NCBI RefSeq assembly: GCF_013248905.1
Contig: NZ_JABRVS010000001.1
Span: 3,782,001-3,846,000, forward strand
Source: Shewanella sp. VB17
GTDB taxonomy: Bacteria > Pseudomonadota > Gammaproteobacteria > Enterobacterales > Shewanellaceae
Reading direction: 5' to 3'
Length of the DNA: 64,000 bases
The notes below the pieces were generated by a model, which was not told where the DNA came from, did no database searches, and saw only the letters and a program-made list of their open reading frames with translations. The position numbers were made by a program, and so were the translations under genes. Shown piece after piece: positions 26,605-36,036 of the stretch; the first letter of the stretch is position 1, and each line of letters opens with the position of its first letter.

Positions 26605-27762
26605 TTAACGTATTTGTCCCGCTTCGTCATTGAGTAGACGACGCGCAATAATCAAACGCATAATCTCATTGGTTCCCTCTAAAATCTGATGCACACGCAC
26701 ATCACGTACATGCCGTTCCAGAGGGTACTCACGGATATATCCGTAACCACCATGCAGTTGCAATGCTGCATCGCATACTTGAAAGCCAACATCGGTAGCA
26801 AAGCGTTTTGCCATCGCACAATAGGCTGTTGCCTCTGGATCTTGTTCATCAAGTTTAAAGGCCGCCAAACGCACCAACTGCCTTGCAGCCACCAGCTCAG
26901 TGGCCATATCTGCTAACTTAAATTGCAAGGCTTGAAACGCCGCAATGGGTTTACCAAATTGCTTACGCTCTGTCATATATTGGGTCGCGCGATCGAGGGC
27001 TGACTGCGCTGTGCCAATCGAGCAAGTCGCAATATTAATGCGGCCTCCATCCAACCCCTTCATGGCAAAAGTAAAACCTTGTCCCTCTTCGCCTAACAGG
27101 TTTTCCAGCGGAACACGCACTTGAGTAAACGTAATTTCGCGAGTAGGCTGAGCGTTCCAGCCCATCTTATCTTCGGCTTTACCGTAAGTGACGCCCACGG
27201 CATCTGCAGGAACTGCAATAGCAGAGATCCCTTTTGCTCCCTCTTCACCGGTTCGGCACATCACGACTAAAAGCTCTGTCGCACCCGCACCAGAAATAAA
27301 CATCTTAGTGCCAGAAATAACGTATTCACCGCCTTCTTTCACCGCTTTGGTCTTCAGCGCGGCAGCATCACTGCCCGCTCCCGCTTCAGTTAAGCAATAA
27401 GATGCTAGCATCTGCCCGGTCGTTAACGGCTCAGACCATTGACTTCTTAACGCTTTTGTTCCAAAACTGGTCACCATCCAGGTCGCCATATTATGAATCG
27501 TCAACATGGCTGTTGTCGCCGTACACCCCATAGAAAGCTGTTCAAAAATAATCGATGAATCGAGACGACTCAAGCCCATGCCCCCTTCACTTTCTGGTGA
27601 ATAAAGAGAGCAAAAACCTAGCTCTCCCGCGCGCTGAATGACCTCTTTGGGAAAATGATGATCGATGTCCCACTGCGCGGCAAATGGCGCAAACTCATCA
27701 CGAGCAAACTGCTGAGCTAAATCGGCAAACTGACGTTGGTCATCATTCAGATTAAAATCCAT
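26605..27762 (-). CDS. Acyl-CoA dehydrogenase (isobutyryl/2-methylbutyryl type)
   Basis: A flavoprotein that introduces the alpha-beta double bond into branched acyl-CoA. The 385 residues include CLTEAGAGSDAAALKT (flavin region), ISGTKMFISGAGA, QFGKPIAAFQALQFKLADMA, GGYGYIREYPLERHVRDVRV and ILEGTNEIMRLIIAR. The catalytic base of the short-chain class is the Glu in LEGTNEI. Context (mmsA, mmsB, HIBYL-CoA hydrolase) points to isobutyryl-CoA dehydrogenase. Part of the minus-strand operon, 34 bases before the hydratase. Confidence 0.94.
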   Translation of the reverse strand: MDFNLNDDQRQFADLAQQFARDEFAPFAAQWDIDHHFPKEVIQRAGELGFCSLYSPESEGGMGLSRLDSSIIFEQLSMGCTATTAMLTIHNMATWMVTSFGTKALRSQWSEPLTTGQMLASYCLTEAGAGSDAAALKTKAVKEGGEYVISGTKMFISGAGATELLVVMCRTGEEGAKGISAIAVPADAVGVTYGKAEDKMGWNAQPTREITFTQVRVPLENLLGEEGQGFTFAMKGLDGGRINIATCSIGTAQSALDRATQYMTERKQFGKPIAAFQALQFKLADMATELVAARQLVRLAAFKLDEQDPEATAYCAMAKRFATDVGFQVCDAALQLHGGYGYIREYPLERHVRDVRVHQILEGTNEIMRLIIARRLLNDEAGQIR

Positions 27763-27802
27763 CTGCGATCTCCTTGAATACGTTATGGCTATCTCAAGCC
27801 CA

Positions 27803-29308
27803 TTATTTTAAGGCTATGGTCATATTGGGCACTGGATGTTCAGCTTCCGAGATCTGCGATTCAAACCACCGTGAGGTAATGGTCTTAGTTTCAGTGTAAA
27901 ACCGCACTGCTTGCTTACCATAGGCATGTTGATCACCGTAAAAACTGCCTTTCCACCCCGTAAACGAGAAAAAGGGTAAGGGCACTGGGATCGGGACATT
28001 AATGCCCACTTGACCAACCTCAATGTCATGCTGATACTTACGCGCCGCAGCGCCACTGGCAGTAAAAATAGAGGTACCGTTCCCGTAAGGACTATTATTA
28101 ACCAGTTCAATCGCCTCCTCCAAAGTATCCATTTCCATGCAACACAGCACTGGTCCAAAAATCTCTTCTTTATAGATACTCATTTGCGTGGTGACCTGAG
28201 TAAACATAGTCGGTCCAATCCAATTTCCAGCCTCAAAACCCGGGACGGTAAACGTCGAACCATCGAGTAAACATTCAGCACCTTCAGATTTACCTTGCTC
28301 AATGAGTGACAATACTCGTGCTTTAGCTGCTGGACTTATCACAGGGCCATAAGCCGCGTTCTTGTCATCCCAAAGACCTGGTCTAACCTTGGCAATGGCC
28401 TCTTTAAGCGCTGGGATCCACTCTTTCGCTGAACCGACAAAAATAGCCACAGAGAGTGCCATACAACGTTGGCCTGCAGCGCCAACAGAGGCACCAACTA
28501 AATTATTAATCACCTGCTGTTTATTGGCATCAGGCATAATAACGCAATGGTTTTTAGCACCAGCAAACGCCTGTACTCGCTTCAAATTATCGGTGCCAGT
28601 TTTGTAAATATATTGGCCAACTGCCACTGAGCCAACAAACGAAATCGCTTTGATATCTTTATGATTAAGCAGCACATCAACCGCTACTTTGTCGCCGTGG
28701 ATAAGCTGAAGTACACCTTTAGGCGCACCTGCTTGTTCAAACAGTTCCACCAGACGTTGTGGGGTCATGGGATCTTGCTCTGAGGGTTTAAGCACAAAGG
28801 TATTACCGCATGCAATGGACAATGGGAACATCCACAGTGGGATCATCGCAGGGAAATTAAAGGGAGTGATCCCTGCGCACACCCCAAGCGGTTGAGTGTA
28901 ACTGTAGGTATCAATATTACGCGCCACATTTTCAACGGTTTCACCCATCATCAAAGTCGCAATATTACACGCATGTTCAGCCACTTCGATACCACGCCAT
29001 ACATCACCTTTGGCATCATCAAATGTCTTACCCGTTTCCTGCGCCAAGATAGTCGCCAGCTCATCATGATGCGCTTTAAGTAGATGTTGATAATTAAACA
29101 TCACCCTAGCACGTTCAGATACTGGTACCTCTTTCCAACTCCTAAAAGCCTGTTTAGCACTGGCTACTGCACGTTCAACCTCTGAAACCGTTGCCGCATT
29201 GATCACTGCAATCTCTTGATTGTTTGCAGGGTTAGTCACCCAAATTTTCTGCAATCCTTGGCCTTCAATAAACTGGCCATCGATATAGTGTTTCACCTGA
29301 GTTGTCAT
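27803..29308 (-). CDS. mmsA: Methylmalonate-semialdehyde dehydrogenase (CoA-acylating)
   Basis: MmsA converts methylmalonate semialdehyde to propionyl-CoA with NAD+ and CoA, the end of valine catabolism. It is an aldehyde-dehydrogenase-fold protein with GITPFNFPAMIPLWMFP, FVGSVAVGQYIY, GAKNHCVIMPDAN, AAGQRCMALS (catalytic Cys) and EEIFGPVLC. From ATG 29308 (MTTQVKHYIDGQF) it has 501 residues; the ATG at 29320 adds four. Second gene of the operon after the thiolase gene. Confidence 0.95.
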   Translation of the reverse strand: MTTQVKHYIDGQFIEGQGLQKIWVTNPANNQEIAVINAATVSEVERAVASAKQAFRSWKEVPVSERARVMFNYQHLLKAHHDELATILAQETGKTFDDAKGDVWRGIEVAEHACNIATLMMGETVENVARNIDTYSYTQPLGVCAGITPFNFPAMIPLWMFPLSIACGNTFVLKPSEQDPMTPQRLVELFEQAGAPKGVLQLIHGDKVAVDVLLNHKDIKAISFVGSVAVGQYIYKTGTDNLKRVQAFAGAKNHCVIMPDANKQQVINNLVGASVGAAGQRCMALSVAIFVGSAKEWIPALKEAIAKVRPGLWDDKNAAYGPVISPAAKARVLSLIEQGKSEGAECLLDGSTFTVPGFEAGNWIGPTMFTQVTTQMSIYKEEIFGPVLCCMEMDTLEEAIELVNNSPYGNGTSIFTASGAAARKYQHDIEVGQVGINVPIPVPLPFFSFTGWKGSFYGDQHAYGKQAVRFYTETKTITSRWFESQISEAEHPVPNMTIALK

Positions 29309-29391
29309 ATCACTTCCCATTAAAACCTGTTAATACTGAATTAACATATTCACAAAAAAATTAAACGCGTTTGTTCACTTTTTTGTCAATA

Positions 29392-30582
29392 TTAAATCTC
29401 TATTGCCATTGCCGTTGCTTCTCCACCACCGATACACAGTGAGGCAATACCTCGCTTTGCACCACGCGCATGGAGTGCATGGATTAGGGTCACTAACACC
29501 CGAGCACCAGAACAACCGATGGGATGACCCAGCGCACAGGCGCCACCATTAACATTCACCTTAGTCGCATCGAGACCAAGCTCTGAAATAGCTAACATGG
29601 TCACCATGGCAAACGCTTCATTTATTTCAAAAATATCCACATCACCAATACACCAATTCACCTTATCAAGTAACCTATTCATCGCTCCCACAGGCGCTGT
29701 AGTGAACAAAGAAGGTTCTTGAGCATAAGTGGCATGGCCTTTAATTGTCGCCAGTACCGGTAAATTAAGTTTGCTGGCTTGCTGAGCTGTCATTAACATC
29801 AGCGCCGCTGCACCATCAGAAATTGAACTGGAATTGGCAGCGGTAATCGTGCCTTCTTTAGCAAAAGCGGGGCGCAATGTTGGAATTTTATCTGGACGAG
29901 CATTACCCGGCTGCTCATCAGTATCAACCAAGGTATCACCGCGGCGACTTTCAACAGTCACAGGAATGATCTCATCCCTAAACGCACCCGTTGCAATCGC
30001 TTTATTGGCTTTTTCAAGCGAACTTAGCGAGAACGCATCCATCTGTTCACGAGTGAGTTTAAACGTGTCCGCGGTATGTTGTGCAAACGTTCCCATGGCG
30101 GCTCCCGTATAGGCATCTTCAAGGCCATCAAGGAACATATGATCAATCACCTTGCCATGGCCCATTCGCATACCACCACGGGCCTTATCTAACAAATAAG
30201 GTGCCTGGCTCATATTTTCCATACCACCTGCAATAACAATCTCTGCGCTGCCTGCTTTAATCAGATCATGAGCCAACATGACGGTTTTCATGCCTGATCC
30301 ACAGACCTTGTTTACCGTTGTAGTGCCAACAGACAGAGGTAACCCCGCACCTAATACCGCTTGTCGAGCTGGCGCCTGACCTAAGCCAGCTGGAAGCACA
30401 CACCCCATCATCACTTCGTCAACAACGACTGGAGATATGCCAGTTTTGTCTATTAAGCTTTTGATGGCAATGGCTGCCAATTGGGGAGATGAAACGGTCG
30501 ACAAAGCACCTTGAAAACTCCCGATTGGGGTTCGTTTAGCGGCGACTATCACAATGTCTTGGCTTAATTCCTCTGTATTCAT
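29392..30582 (-). CDS. Acetyl-CoA acetyltransferase family thiolase
   Basis: A degradative or biosynthetic thiolase of 396 residues, active on acetoacetyl-CoA or 2-methylacetoacetyl-CoA. The three catalytic motifs are present: NKVCGSGMKTVMLA (first Cys), GGACALGHPIGCSGARV (His) and ASLCIGGGEATAM (second Cys). Being first in the operon next to mmsA, it probably cleaves 2-methylacetoacetyl-CoA from isoleucine. The start MNTEELSQDIVIVAAKRTPI is normal. The promoter of the whole operon should lie in the 270 bases upstream; I see no sure operator there. Confidence 0.93.
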   Translation of the reverse strand: MNTEELSQDIVIVAAKRTPIGSFQGALSTVSSPQLAAIAIKSLIDKTGISPVVVDEVMMGCVLPAGLGQAPARQAVLGAGLPLSVGTTTVNKVCGSGMKTVMLAHDLIKAGSAEIVIAGGMENMSQAPYLLDKARGGMRMGHGKVIDHMFLDGLEDAYTGAAMGTFAQHTADTFKLTREQMDAFSLSSLEKANKAIATGAFRDEIIPVTVESRRGDTLVDTDEQPGNARPDKIPTLRPAFAKEGTITAANSSSISDGAAALMLMTAQQASKLNLPVLATIKGHATYAQEPSLFTTAPVGAMNRLLDKVNWCIGDVDIFEINEAFAMVTMLAISELGLDATKVNVNGGACALGHPIGCSGARVLVTLIHALHARGAKRGIASLCIGGGEATAMAIEI

Positions 30583-30794
30583 ATCTACTCCATTTTATTG
30601 ATTTATTCCAGCCAGATAAGCGAGGTCAAACTAAGGAACCCGAACTGTAATAATGTCATTATCTTTTTAAACAACCTCACTGTGACGTTTACGCTAACGT
30701 AAAGCAATAGCGCAGACTTAAATTTTATTACTGTCATGATCCGCTTCTGTCACTTAGAATTTACACTGAAATAATTAAATAAAAATCGAAAAAA

Positions 30795-30818
30795 TTAAGC
30801 ACCTGTTCAGGTGCTTAA
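30795..30818. terminator. Hairpin between the protease and thiolase genes
   Basis: TTAAGCACCT pairs with AGGTGCTTAA around GTTC. It is near another terminator and may act for either strand; poly-T is present on neither side in strength, so the role is uncertain. Confidence 0.45.
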
Positions 30819-30822
30819 GACA

Positions 30823-30847
30823 AAAAAAGCCGTGGGATCCCACAGCC
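30823..30847 (-). terminator. Terminator of the M6 protease gene
   Basis: On the minus strand the stem GTGGG..CCCAC (palindrome centre GGATCC, with flanking GC pairs) runs into seven T. It lies 8 bases after the protease stop. Confidence 0.8.
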
Positions 30848-30854
30848 AGATAAG

Positions 30855-33185
30855 TTAACGATAGATTTGGATCGCACCTACACTTCTATCTTCACTTTGG
30901 TTAATCACCCGTATTTTTAACCCGTAATTGGTGACATTTCTACCAGAATCAGGAATATCTCTACCGATATAACGTTTACGATCATTGAACATCCGCTGCC
31001 CTTTAACATGATTATCTCTAAGGGAAATACCATATAACTCTTCAAGATCTAAGAACATTTTTTCATGTCTATCGATACTAAAAGTGGCATCATGGATCTG
31101 GTAACGGCTTGAAGCTACTTCACCGTCACTCCATTTTAGCGTTCGCTGATCTGCATCAACAATCCCTAAAAAGCCATCTCCTGGGTGTATTCCGACCCAA
31201 TTATCTGCATACTTACCATCAACATACCAGATCAACATCCCTTCTTCATAAACCAGGGTCTCACCCTTGCCGTTAATATAAGCTAAGGCACTGTCGACAC
31301 CATGATGTGTCCGCCATTCAAGTAAATAATAATGATCGGTATAGTTAATACCTGAGTCTGCAGCAAAACCTGAAAAGGTAAATATTTCGCTATTGGGTTC
31401 ATCAGCATTGGCAACTAACAATTCGATACCATCGGCTTCAACACTAAAATCATCAATATATAGTCCAGAATTAGAGGTACCTGCATCAGATTCATAAACA
31501 AACGCAAGATTGAAGGCTTGACCAGCAAATGCACTCAGATCAAACTCAGCATCAATCCATCCATTTGATTTTCCGGTGATCCCATTGCCTTTATTAATTC
31601 CTTGAGGATCATCATTAGTGGTTATATTCCCCTCAACATACACATTACCCGCAGCGGTAGTCACCATCAGATAGCCGTAATCATAATCAGACTCGATATC
31701 ATACCAAGCCTTAAACTTAGCCACTGCAGAACTTGCAGCGGTTAAATCAACCAGCGTTGACATCTGATTGGTAAGATCATTCGCTGAGCCACTGAAATAA
31801 GCATGAGAACCACTGACAGGTGTCGTCACTCGTGATTCTTTAGGCGGAAGATTAACTCGGATGGCATCATGATTGGTGCCTTTACTCGATGCTTGATCCA
31901 AAAGCCCTTGTACACCAGAATCAGTAATGTCATCAAACTCAACCGTGGCACTTTGCAGCCAATTTCCCCCCATGCTTTTCTGCAACTGCTCCTTTGCATA
32001 AGCACTAAAACCTGTCGGCTCTGTACCGCCTAATTTTCCAGTCCAGCTCCCGGCTGACATTAATGACCACGCGGAAACAGGCTCTCCTCGCCCACTATAT
32101 TTAGTATCATATTCATCGGGCAAACCTAAATCATGACCATATTCATGACTTATCACACCAACCGCGCTATCAATGGGCGCGATGGTGTAATCATACACCG
32201 CCATTTCTCCGCCCCAATTAGGTACATTTGACGTAGAACCTGGTATTGGAAAAACATTACCTAAATTCCAACGGTGAGCCCAGATAGCATCTTCTCCAAC
32301 CTGACCACCTCCTGCTTCTTCACCCACACTTGAATGGAAAATCATGACGTGATCGACCACCCCATCAGCTTCCCAATAATTACCGTCCCCATCAAGATCA
32401 TATCGATCTTCAATATCAAACTGAGAAAGATCGACAGTCGTGTCTGCAGCCGCTGCTGTTAATGCCTCACGTACTAAGGCTCTTGCATCGCCATCGATAT
32501 TATTACCATAAAAAGCTGCAGGTTGACTTGCCATATACCAGCCAGCCACATCACCGGAGACTGAGTAGCTTCCCCCTGATTGGATCTGATAGTTTTGTCT
32601 GAAAGAATGAGCATGGAACCCATTTGGCGCTAACCAGCCGTCATCACCAAAGAGGATCTGACGATAATGGTTTTGGTTGTAATCTTCATAATACATCCCC
32701 GAGTCTTCAGGTTGAATAGAGTTATGCGGAAAATCTGGAAACTCCATTAAGATCGCTAACACTCTCCCTTCACGAGTCATGCCATTATACGCTTCTAATT
32801 CTATGTTCTCTGGACGATGTCCGCGTCCTCTACCTAACGTTTTATGCTGCTGTCCTTTAACATATCTAGGCTTCTTACTGTTGGCTTTAAGCTCTCTATT
32901 TTTAGCAAATTCAGTGCTCACTTGCTCATCGAGTTCTACAGCCTTTAGCGCCTCCTCCTGCTGACGGATTTTCAAGTAACTTCTCAGTGCGACTTCCGCT
33001 TCTTTAATCGACGCTCCCTGAGAGATCTTGCCCGATTTTTGTAGCATCTGTATTAATTTTTGCTCATCGGCAATCACAATATCAAATGCACCAGCATAGG
33101 TACTTGGAGTATATTCAGCAGCAATAGCACTACTGGACAATCCAGCTAATACCAAGGCAAGTGGTAACAACGTCCTTTCAACCAT
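30855..33185 (-). CDS. Secreted M6 family metalloprotease (immune inhibitor A-like)
   Basis: A 776-residue zinc protease with a signal peptide (LALVLAGLSSSAIAAEY). The propeptide includes a basic stretch (KNRELKANSKKPRYVKGQQH). The catalytic site is SHEYGHDLGLPDEYD: His347, Glu348 and His351 bind or act on zinc, with the downstream Asp/Glu. A central beta-rich part with YIDDFSVEADG is a lectin/MAM-like domain, followed by a further domain with WYVDGKYADNWVG. InhA proteins degrade host defence proteins in other bacteria; here it is probably an extracellular nutrient protease. Single gene with its own terminator. Confidence 0.93.
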   Translation of the reverse strand: MVERTLLPLALVLAGLSSSAIAAEYTPSTYAGAFDIVIADEQKLIQMLQKSGKISQGASIKEAEVALRSYLKIRQQEEALKAVELDEQVSTEFAKNRELKANSKKPRYVKGQQHKTLGRGRGHRPENIELEAYNGMTREGRVLAILMEFPDFPHNSIQPEDSGMYYEDYNQNHYRQILFGDDGWLAPNGFHAHSFRQNYQIQSGGSYSVSGDVAGWYMASQPAAFYGNNIDGDARALVREALTAAAADTTVDLSQFDIEDRYDLDGDGNYWEADGVVDHVMIFHSSVGEEAGGGQVGEDAIWAHRWNLGNVFPIPGSTSNVPNWGGEMAVYDYTIAPIDSAVGVISHEYGHDLGLPDEYDTKYSGRGEPVSAWSLMSAGSWTGKLGGTEPTGFSAYAKEQLQKSMGGNWLQSATVEFDDITDSGVQGLLDQASSKGTNHDAIRVNLPPKESRVTTPVSGSHAYFSGSANDLTNQMSTLVDLTAASSAVAKFKAWYDIESDYDYGYLMVTTAAGNVYVEGNITTNDDPQGINKGNGITGKSNGWIDAEFDLSAFAGQAFNLAFVYESDAGTSNSGLYIDDFSVEADGIELLVANADEPNSEIFTFSGFAADSGINYTDHYYLLEWRTHHGVDSALAYINGKGETLVYEEGMLIWYVDGKYADNWVGIHPGDGFLGIVDADQRTLKWSDGEVASSRYQIHDATFSIDRHEKMFLDLEELYGISLRDNHVKGQRMFNDRKRYIGRDIPDSGRNVTNYGLKIRVINQSEDRSVGAIQIYR

Positions 33186-33456
33186 ATAAACCCCTTAATT
33201 TCAATTAGTTATAATTTATTGGCTATTTTTTATAATAATTATTTATTACTTTGCAATGTCGTTATTTTCACAAAGCAAGAGACTGAGACTAACTGACCGA
33301 ATAAGGAGTAAACAACCAAGTAAACACAGTGCAAACTAAAGGGCTAAGCTTAAAGTGCTAGTCACTCAAACTGTTGTTAGCAAATAACCTAGAAATATAG
33401 GATTTAGTCTTATTAGAGAAGTAACTGAGTTTAAGGCCATTAATTGAGGATATTAA
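33186..33456. other. Intergenic region, no gene seen
   Basis: The gap between the protease gene and metA is 324 bases in total and includes the terminator at 33457. This part must contain the protease promoter (AT-rich just after 33186). No other structure is evident. Confidence 0.45.
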
Positions 33457-33478
33457 TAAGCCACCTACTGGTGGCTTA
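33457..33478 (-). terminator. Terminator of metA
   Basis: TAAGCCACC pairs with GGTGGCTTA around TACT, 32 bases after the metA stop. On the minus strand a T/A-rich but not pure T tract follows, so strength is moderate. Confidence 0.65.
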
Positions 33479-33509
33479 ACGGTAGAGATGAATGCTGATA
33501 TTGAACAAT

Positions 33510-34454
33510 CTAGTTATCATTCTCCCAAGGCGTGATCCCTGTCATATCATCTAAATTATAAGGCGTAAGCTGATAAACATAATAATTGAGCCAATTACTG
33601 ACTAACAAGCTACCATGACCATGCCAGCGAGCGATTGGAATGAGGTCTGGATTATCTTGAGTAAAATAATTTTGCGGCACTTCCGGATCCATGCCTTCAG
33701 CCAAATCGCGACAATATTCATCTTTTAACGTCGACTTTTGATATTCTGGATGACCCATTACAAACAAATTACGGTTATTACGGCTCAAGATCATGTAGGC
33801 CCCCGCCTCTTCAGATTCAGTAAGCACTTTCAAATCAGGGTGGCATTTAAGCTCATTGATATTCATTTCAGCAAAACGTGAGTGAGGTGCAAAAAATTCA
33901 TCGTCGAACCCCCTTAACAAAGGAAAGTGTTGACTGGTACGGCGATGAAGAAAAACACCTGTTCGTTTCTTATTAAGCAGCTTTCGGTTTAAACCGTAAA
34001 GATGAAATAGCGCAGCATGGGCAGCCCAGCATAAAAAAAGCACCGAAGTGACATGTTGCTGTGACCAATCAATAATTTCACAAATATGGTCCCAATAACT
34101 GACATCTTCAAATTCAATTTGACCTAACGGTGCACCAGTAATAATCAAGCCATCATAATTTTTTTGCCGTACGGTCTCAAAATCACGATAAAAATCATTC
34201 ATATGATCAGTAGAAGTGTGTTTTGATTCCTTGTCATGGATCCTTAACAGATCAACATCAACCTGCAGAGGTGTGTTTCCAAGTAATCTTAATAGTTGAG
34301 TTTCTGTTTCAATTTTATTCGGCATCAGATTCAAGATAAGCACCTTCATGGGGCGAATATCTTGATTAGCTGCCCGAGTTTCGGACATGACAAAAATGTT
34401 TTCAGATTCTAAAATCTCTGCAGCAGGCAGATCATCTGGGATTTTAACTGGCAT
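33510..34454 (-). CDS. metA: Homoserine O-succinyltransferase
   Basis: MetA makes O-acyl homoserine from homoserine and acyl-CoA, the first committed step of methionine synthesis. The product has 314 residues and opens MPVKIPDDLPAAEILESENI, typical of MetA. The nucleophile Cys is in LFLCWAAHAALFHLYGL, and the His/Glu pair is in VMGHPEYQKSTL. It follows the YbaY-like gene by 94 bases on the same strand; MetJ-type boxes upstream of that gene probably control both. Confidence 0.95.
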   Translation of the reverse strand: MPVKIPDDLPAAEILESENIFVMSETRAANQDIRPMKVLILNLMPNKIETETQLLRLLGNTPLQVDVDLLRIHDKESKHTSTDHMNDFYRDFETVRQKNYDGLIITGAPLGQIEFEDVSYWDHICEIIDWSQQHVTSVLFLCWAAHAALFHLYGLNRKLLNKKRTGVFLHRRTSQHFPLLRGFDDEFFAPHSRFAEMNINELKCHPDLKVLTESEEAGAYMILSRNNRNLFVMGHPEYQKSTLKDEYCRDLAEGMDPEVPQNYFTQDNPDLIPIARWHGHGSLLVSNWLNYYVYQLTPYNLDDMTGITPWENDN

Positions 34455-34548
34455 ACTGCGCCTCTTCCATTATCTATTCATTATATTCTATCAATTCAAG
34501 CCTACAATTTAGATACGAAATTGGCACATTATGGTTAATCTAGTTCAC

Positions 34549-34965
34549 CTAATGACCGACTTTTTGTACCAAAACAGACATAGGAACACTTGAGTCCAAA
34601 TCTATCTTGTATGCTTGAGCGTTAATAAACATCAGTTTGCCATTAAGACTAATTTTGGCACCAATGTGATAAGTATGCCCCTCTTCAAACTGATCCCGGT
34701 TGATCAAAAATTGAAATGGTGCAGGTGTTGTCACATCGCCTCTTTCTATTTCAGCAATAACAACAGCAGGCACATCCATCAGCGACACGTCCTTAACTTG
34801 AACCGTTAATACAGCTTCAGGTGGTAGAGCAATGCGCTCTTTAAACCAAACCTCTCCCTGAATTTCGATCCCAGCATTGGGCGTAGCACAAGCTGAAAGC
34901 AAACTCACTGACACCAATCCTATTACCCACATTAATGGGGAAACTGGCTTTAACCATTTTTTCAT
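34549..34965 (-). CDS. YbaY-family lipoprotein
   Basis: The 138-residue protein has a lipoprotein signal (VSVSLLSACATP, Cys26) and one YbaY/YscW-type beta domain (IQGEVWFKERIALPPEAVLT, then LINRDQFEEGHTYHIGAKI). In E. coli YbaY is a periplasmic lipoprotein of unknown role; type III secretion pilotins (YscW) share the fold. It precedes metA and has three MetJ-type boxes upstream, so it may be methionine-regulated. A second member is at 38470-38859. Confidence 0.9.
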   Translation of the reverse strand: MKKWLKPVSPLMWVIGLVSVSLLSACATPNAGIEIQGEVWFKERIALPPEAVLTVQVKDVSLMDVPAVVIAEIERGDVTTPAPFQFLINRDQFEEGHTYHIGAKISLNGKLMFINAQAYKIDLDSSVPMSVLVQKVGH

Positions 34966-34990
34966 ATTCTTAATTCCTAATCATACATCA

Positions 34991-35014
34991 AGACTTCTAG
35001 ATGTCTACATGTCT
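34991..35014. promoter_or_regulatory. Three tandem MetJ-type boxes
   Basis: AGACTTCT, AGATGTCT and ACATGTCT lie end to end (34991-34998, 34999-35006, 35007-35014). Against the met box AGACGTCT they match at 7, 7 and 6 of 8 positions. They lie 26 bases upstream of the YbaY-like lipoprotein gene, with metA next in line. MetJ with SAM binds such tandem boxes cooperatively. Confidence 0.83.
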
Positions 35015-35119
35015 ACTGCTAATAATTACCCTATAATACTACTTCATTCTGAGCATAAACTCTTATTTCTCTTCACCAATTAGTTCTTGATATCAAAATA
35101 TATGATATCACTTAGCAAT

Positions 35120-35140
35120 AAAAAAGGAGCCGACGGCTCC
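35120..35140 (-). terminator. Terminator of ompW
   Basis: GGAGC CGACG GCTCC forms the stem; on the minus strand six T follow. It lies 24 bases after the ompW stop. Confidence 0.83.
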
Positions 35141-35164
35141 ATTTTTCTGCTTTTATTCAATGTA

Positions 35165-35815
35165 TTAGAATATATAACCTACACTAACCATATAAACCCA
35201 TGGATCAATATCAGTGGCTATTTTTTGAGGGCTATCACTTAAATTAAAGGTCACATCGGTACTGATCTTTGCATACCAAACCGATGCATTAACAAGCCAG
35301 TTGCTATTCACTTGATAATCAATACCCACCTGAGCTGCAAGGCCCCAAGAATTTGTAAGACTTAAGTCAGACAGACCTGCTTCTTTTCCACTTTGAGTAA
35401 ACTCATTATCGTAAAAATTCGTGAAATTAACACCAACGCCAACATAAGGACGTAATGTCTCGTCTGCTGAACCAAAATAATACTGAGCCACTAATGTCGG
35501 TGGTAATTGCTTAGTTTCAGCAATCTTACCAAGTGAGCCTAATGAAATATCATGGCTAAATGGTGACGCCGCAAGTAATTCAATACCGATATTATCAGTC
35601 AACATATAACCAAAATTCAAACCAAGCTGAGTATCATTAGACACGCCAAATTCTGCAATTCCTGCAACAACTGGACTAGATTCGTTTGGAGTAACAGTGG
35701 CAACACCGACACGAACAATCACATCACCCGCTTGGTGAGCGAACGCTGAAGCGGTAAAACCAACAGAAAATAAGGCCGAAGTCATTAAACCAACAATTAG
35801 ATTTTTTTTCATCAT
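35165..35815 (-). CDS. ompW: OmpW family outer membrane protein
   Basis: A 216-residue eight-stranded beta barrel of the outer membrane. Signal peptide NLIVGLMTSALFSVGFTASAFA is followed by HQAGDVIVRVGVATVTPNES, the typical OmpW N-terminus. Strands such as LGLNFGYMLTDNIGIELLAA and TLVAQYYFGSADETLRPYVG occur in order, and it ends in PWVYMVSVGYIF with the C-terminal Phe needed for BAM recognition. OmpW is a small channel for hydrophobic compounds and often responds to oxygen or salt. A second Met (35812) is an equal start. Confidence 0.93.
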   Translation of the reverse strand: MMKKNLIVGLMTSALFSVGFTASAFAHQAGDVIVRVGVATVTPNESSPVVAGIAEFGVSNDTQLGLNFGYMLTDNIGIELLAASPFSHDISLGSLGKIAETKQLPPTLVAQYYFGSADETLRPYVGVGVNFTNFYDNEFTQSGKEAGLSDLSLTNSWGLAAQVGIDYQVNSNWLVNASVWYAKISTDVTFNLSDSPQKIATDIDPWVYMVSVGYIF

Positions 35816-36036
35816 ACAACTCCATCAATACAACATAAAATGTCGCTATTATTAACATTACAATGATGCGTATCCTGCCTGATCACAGCAGCTTATTTAT
35901 TGATCCAAATCAACGGAGGTTATAACTCATCATGTTGTCGAGAGTCTGATTTGATCTATCTCACACTTTTTAAAGGAGACGATATAAAAAGAAGGAACAG
36001 ATAATTGATGACAACAGTCATTACTGAGGATAAACG

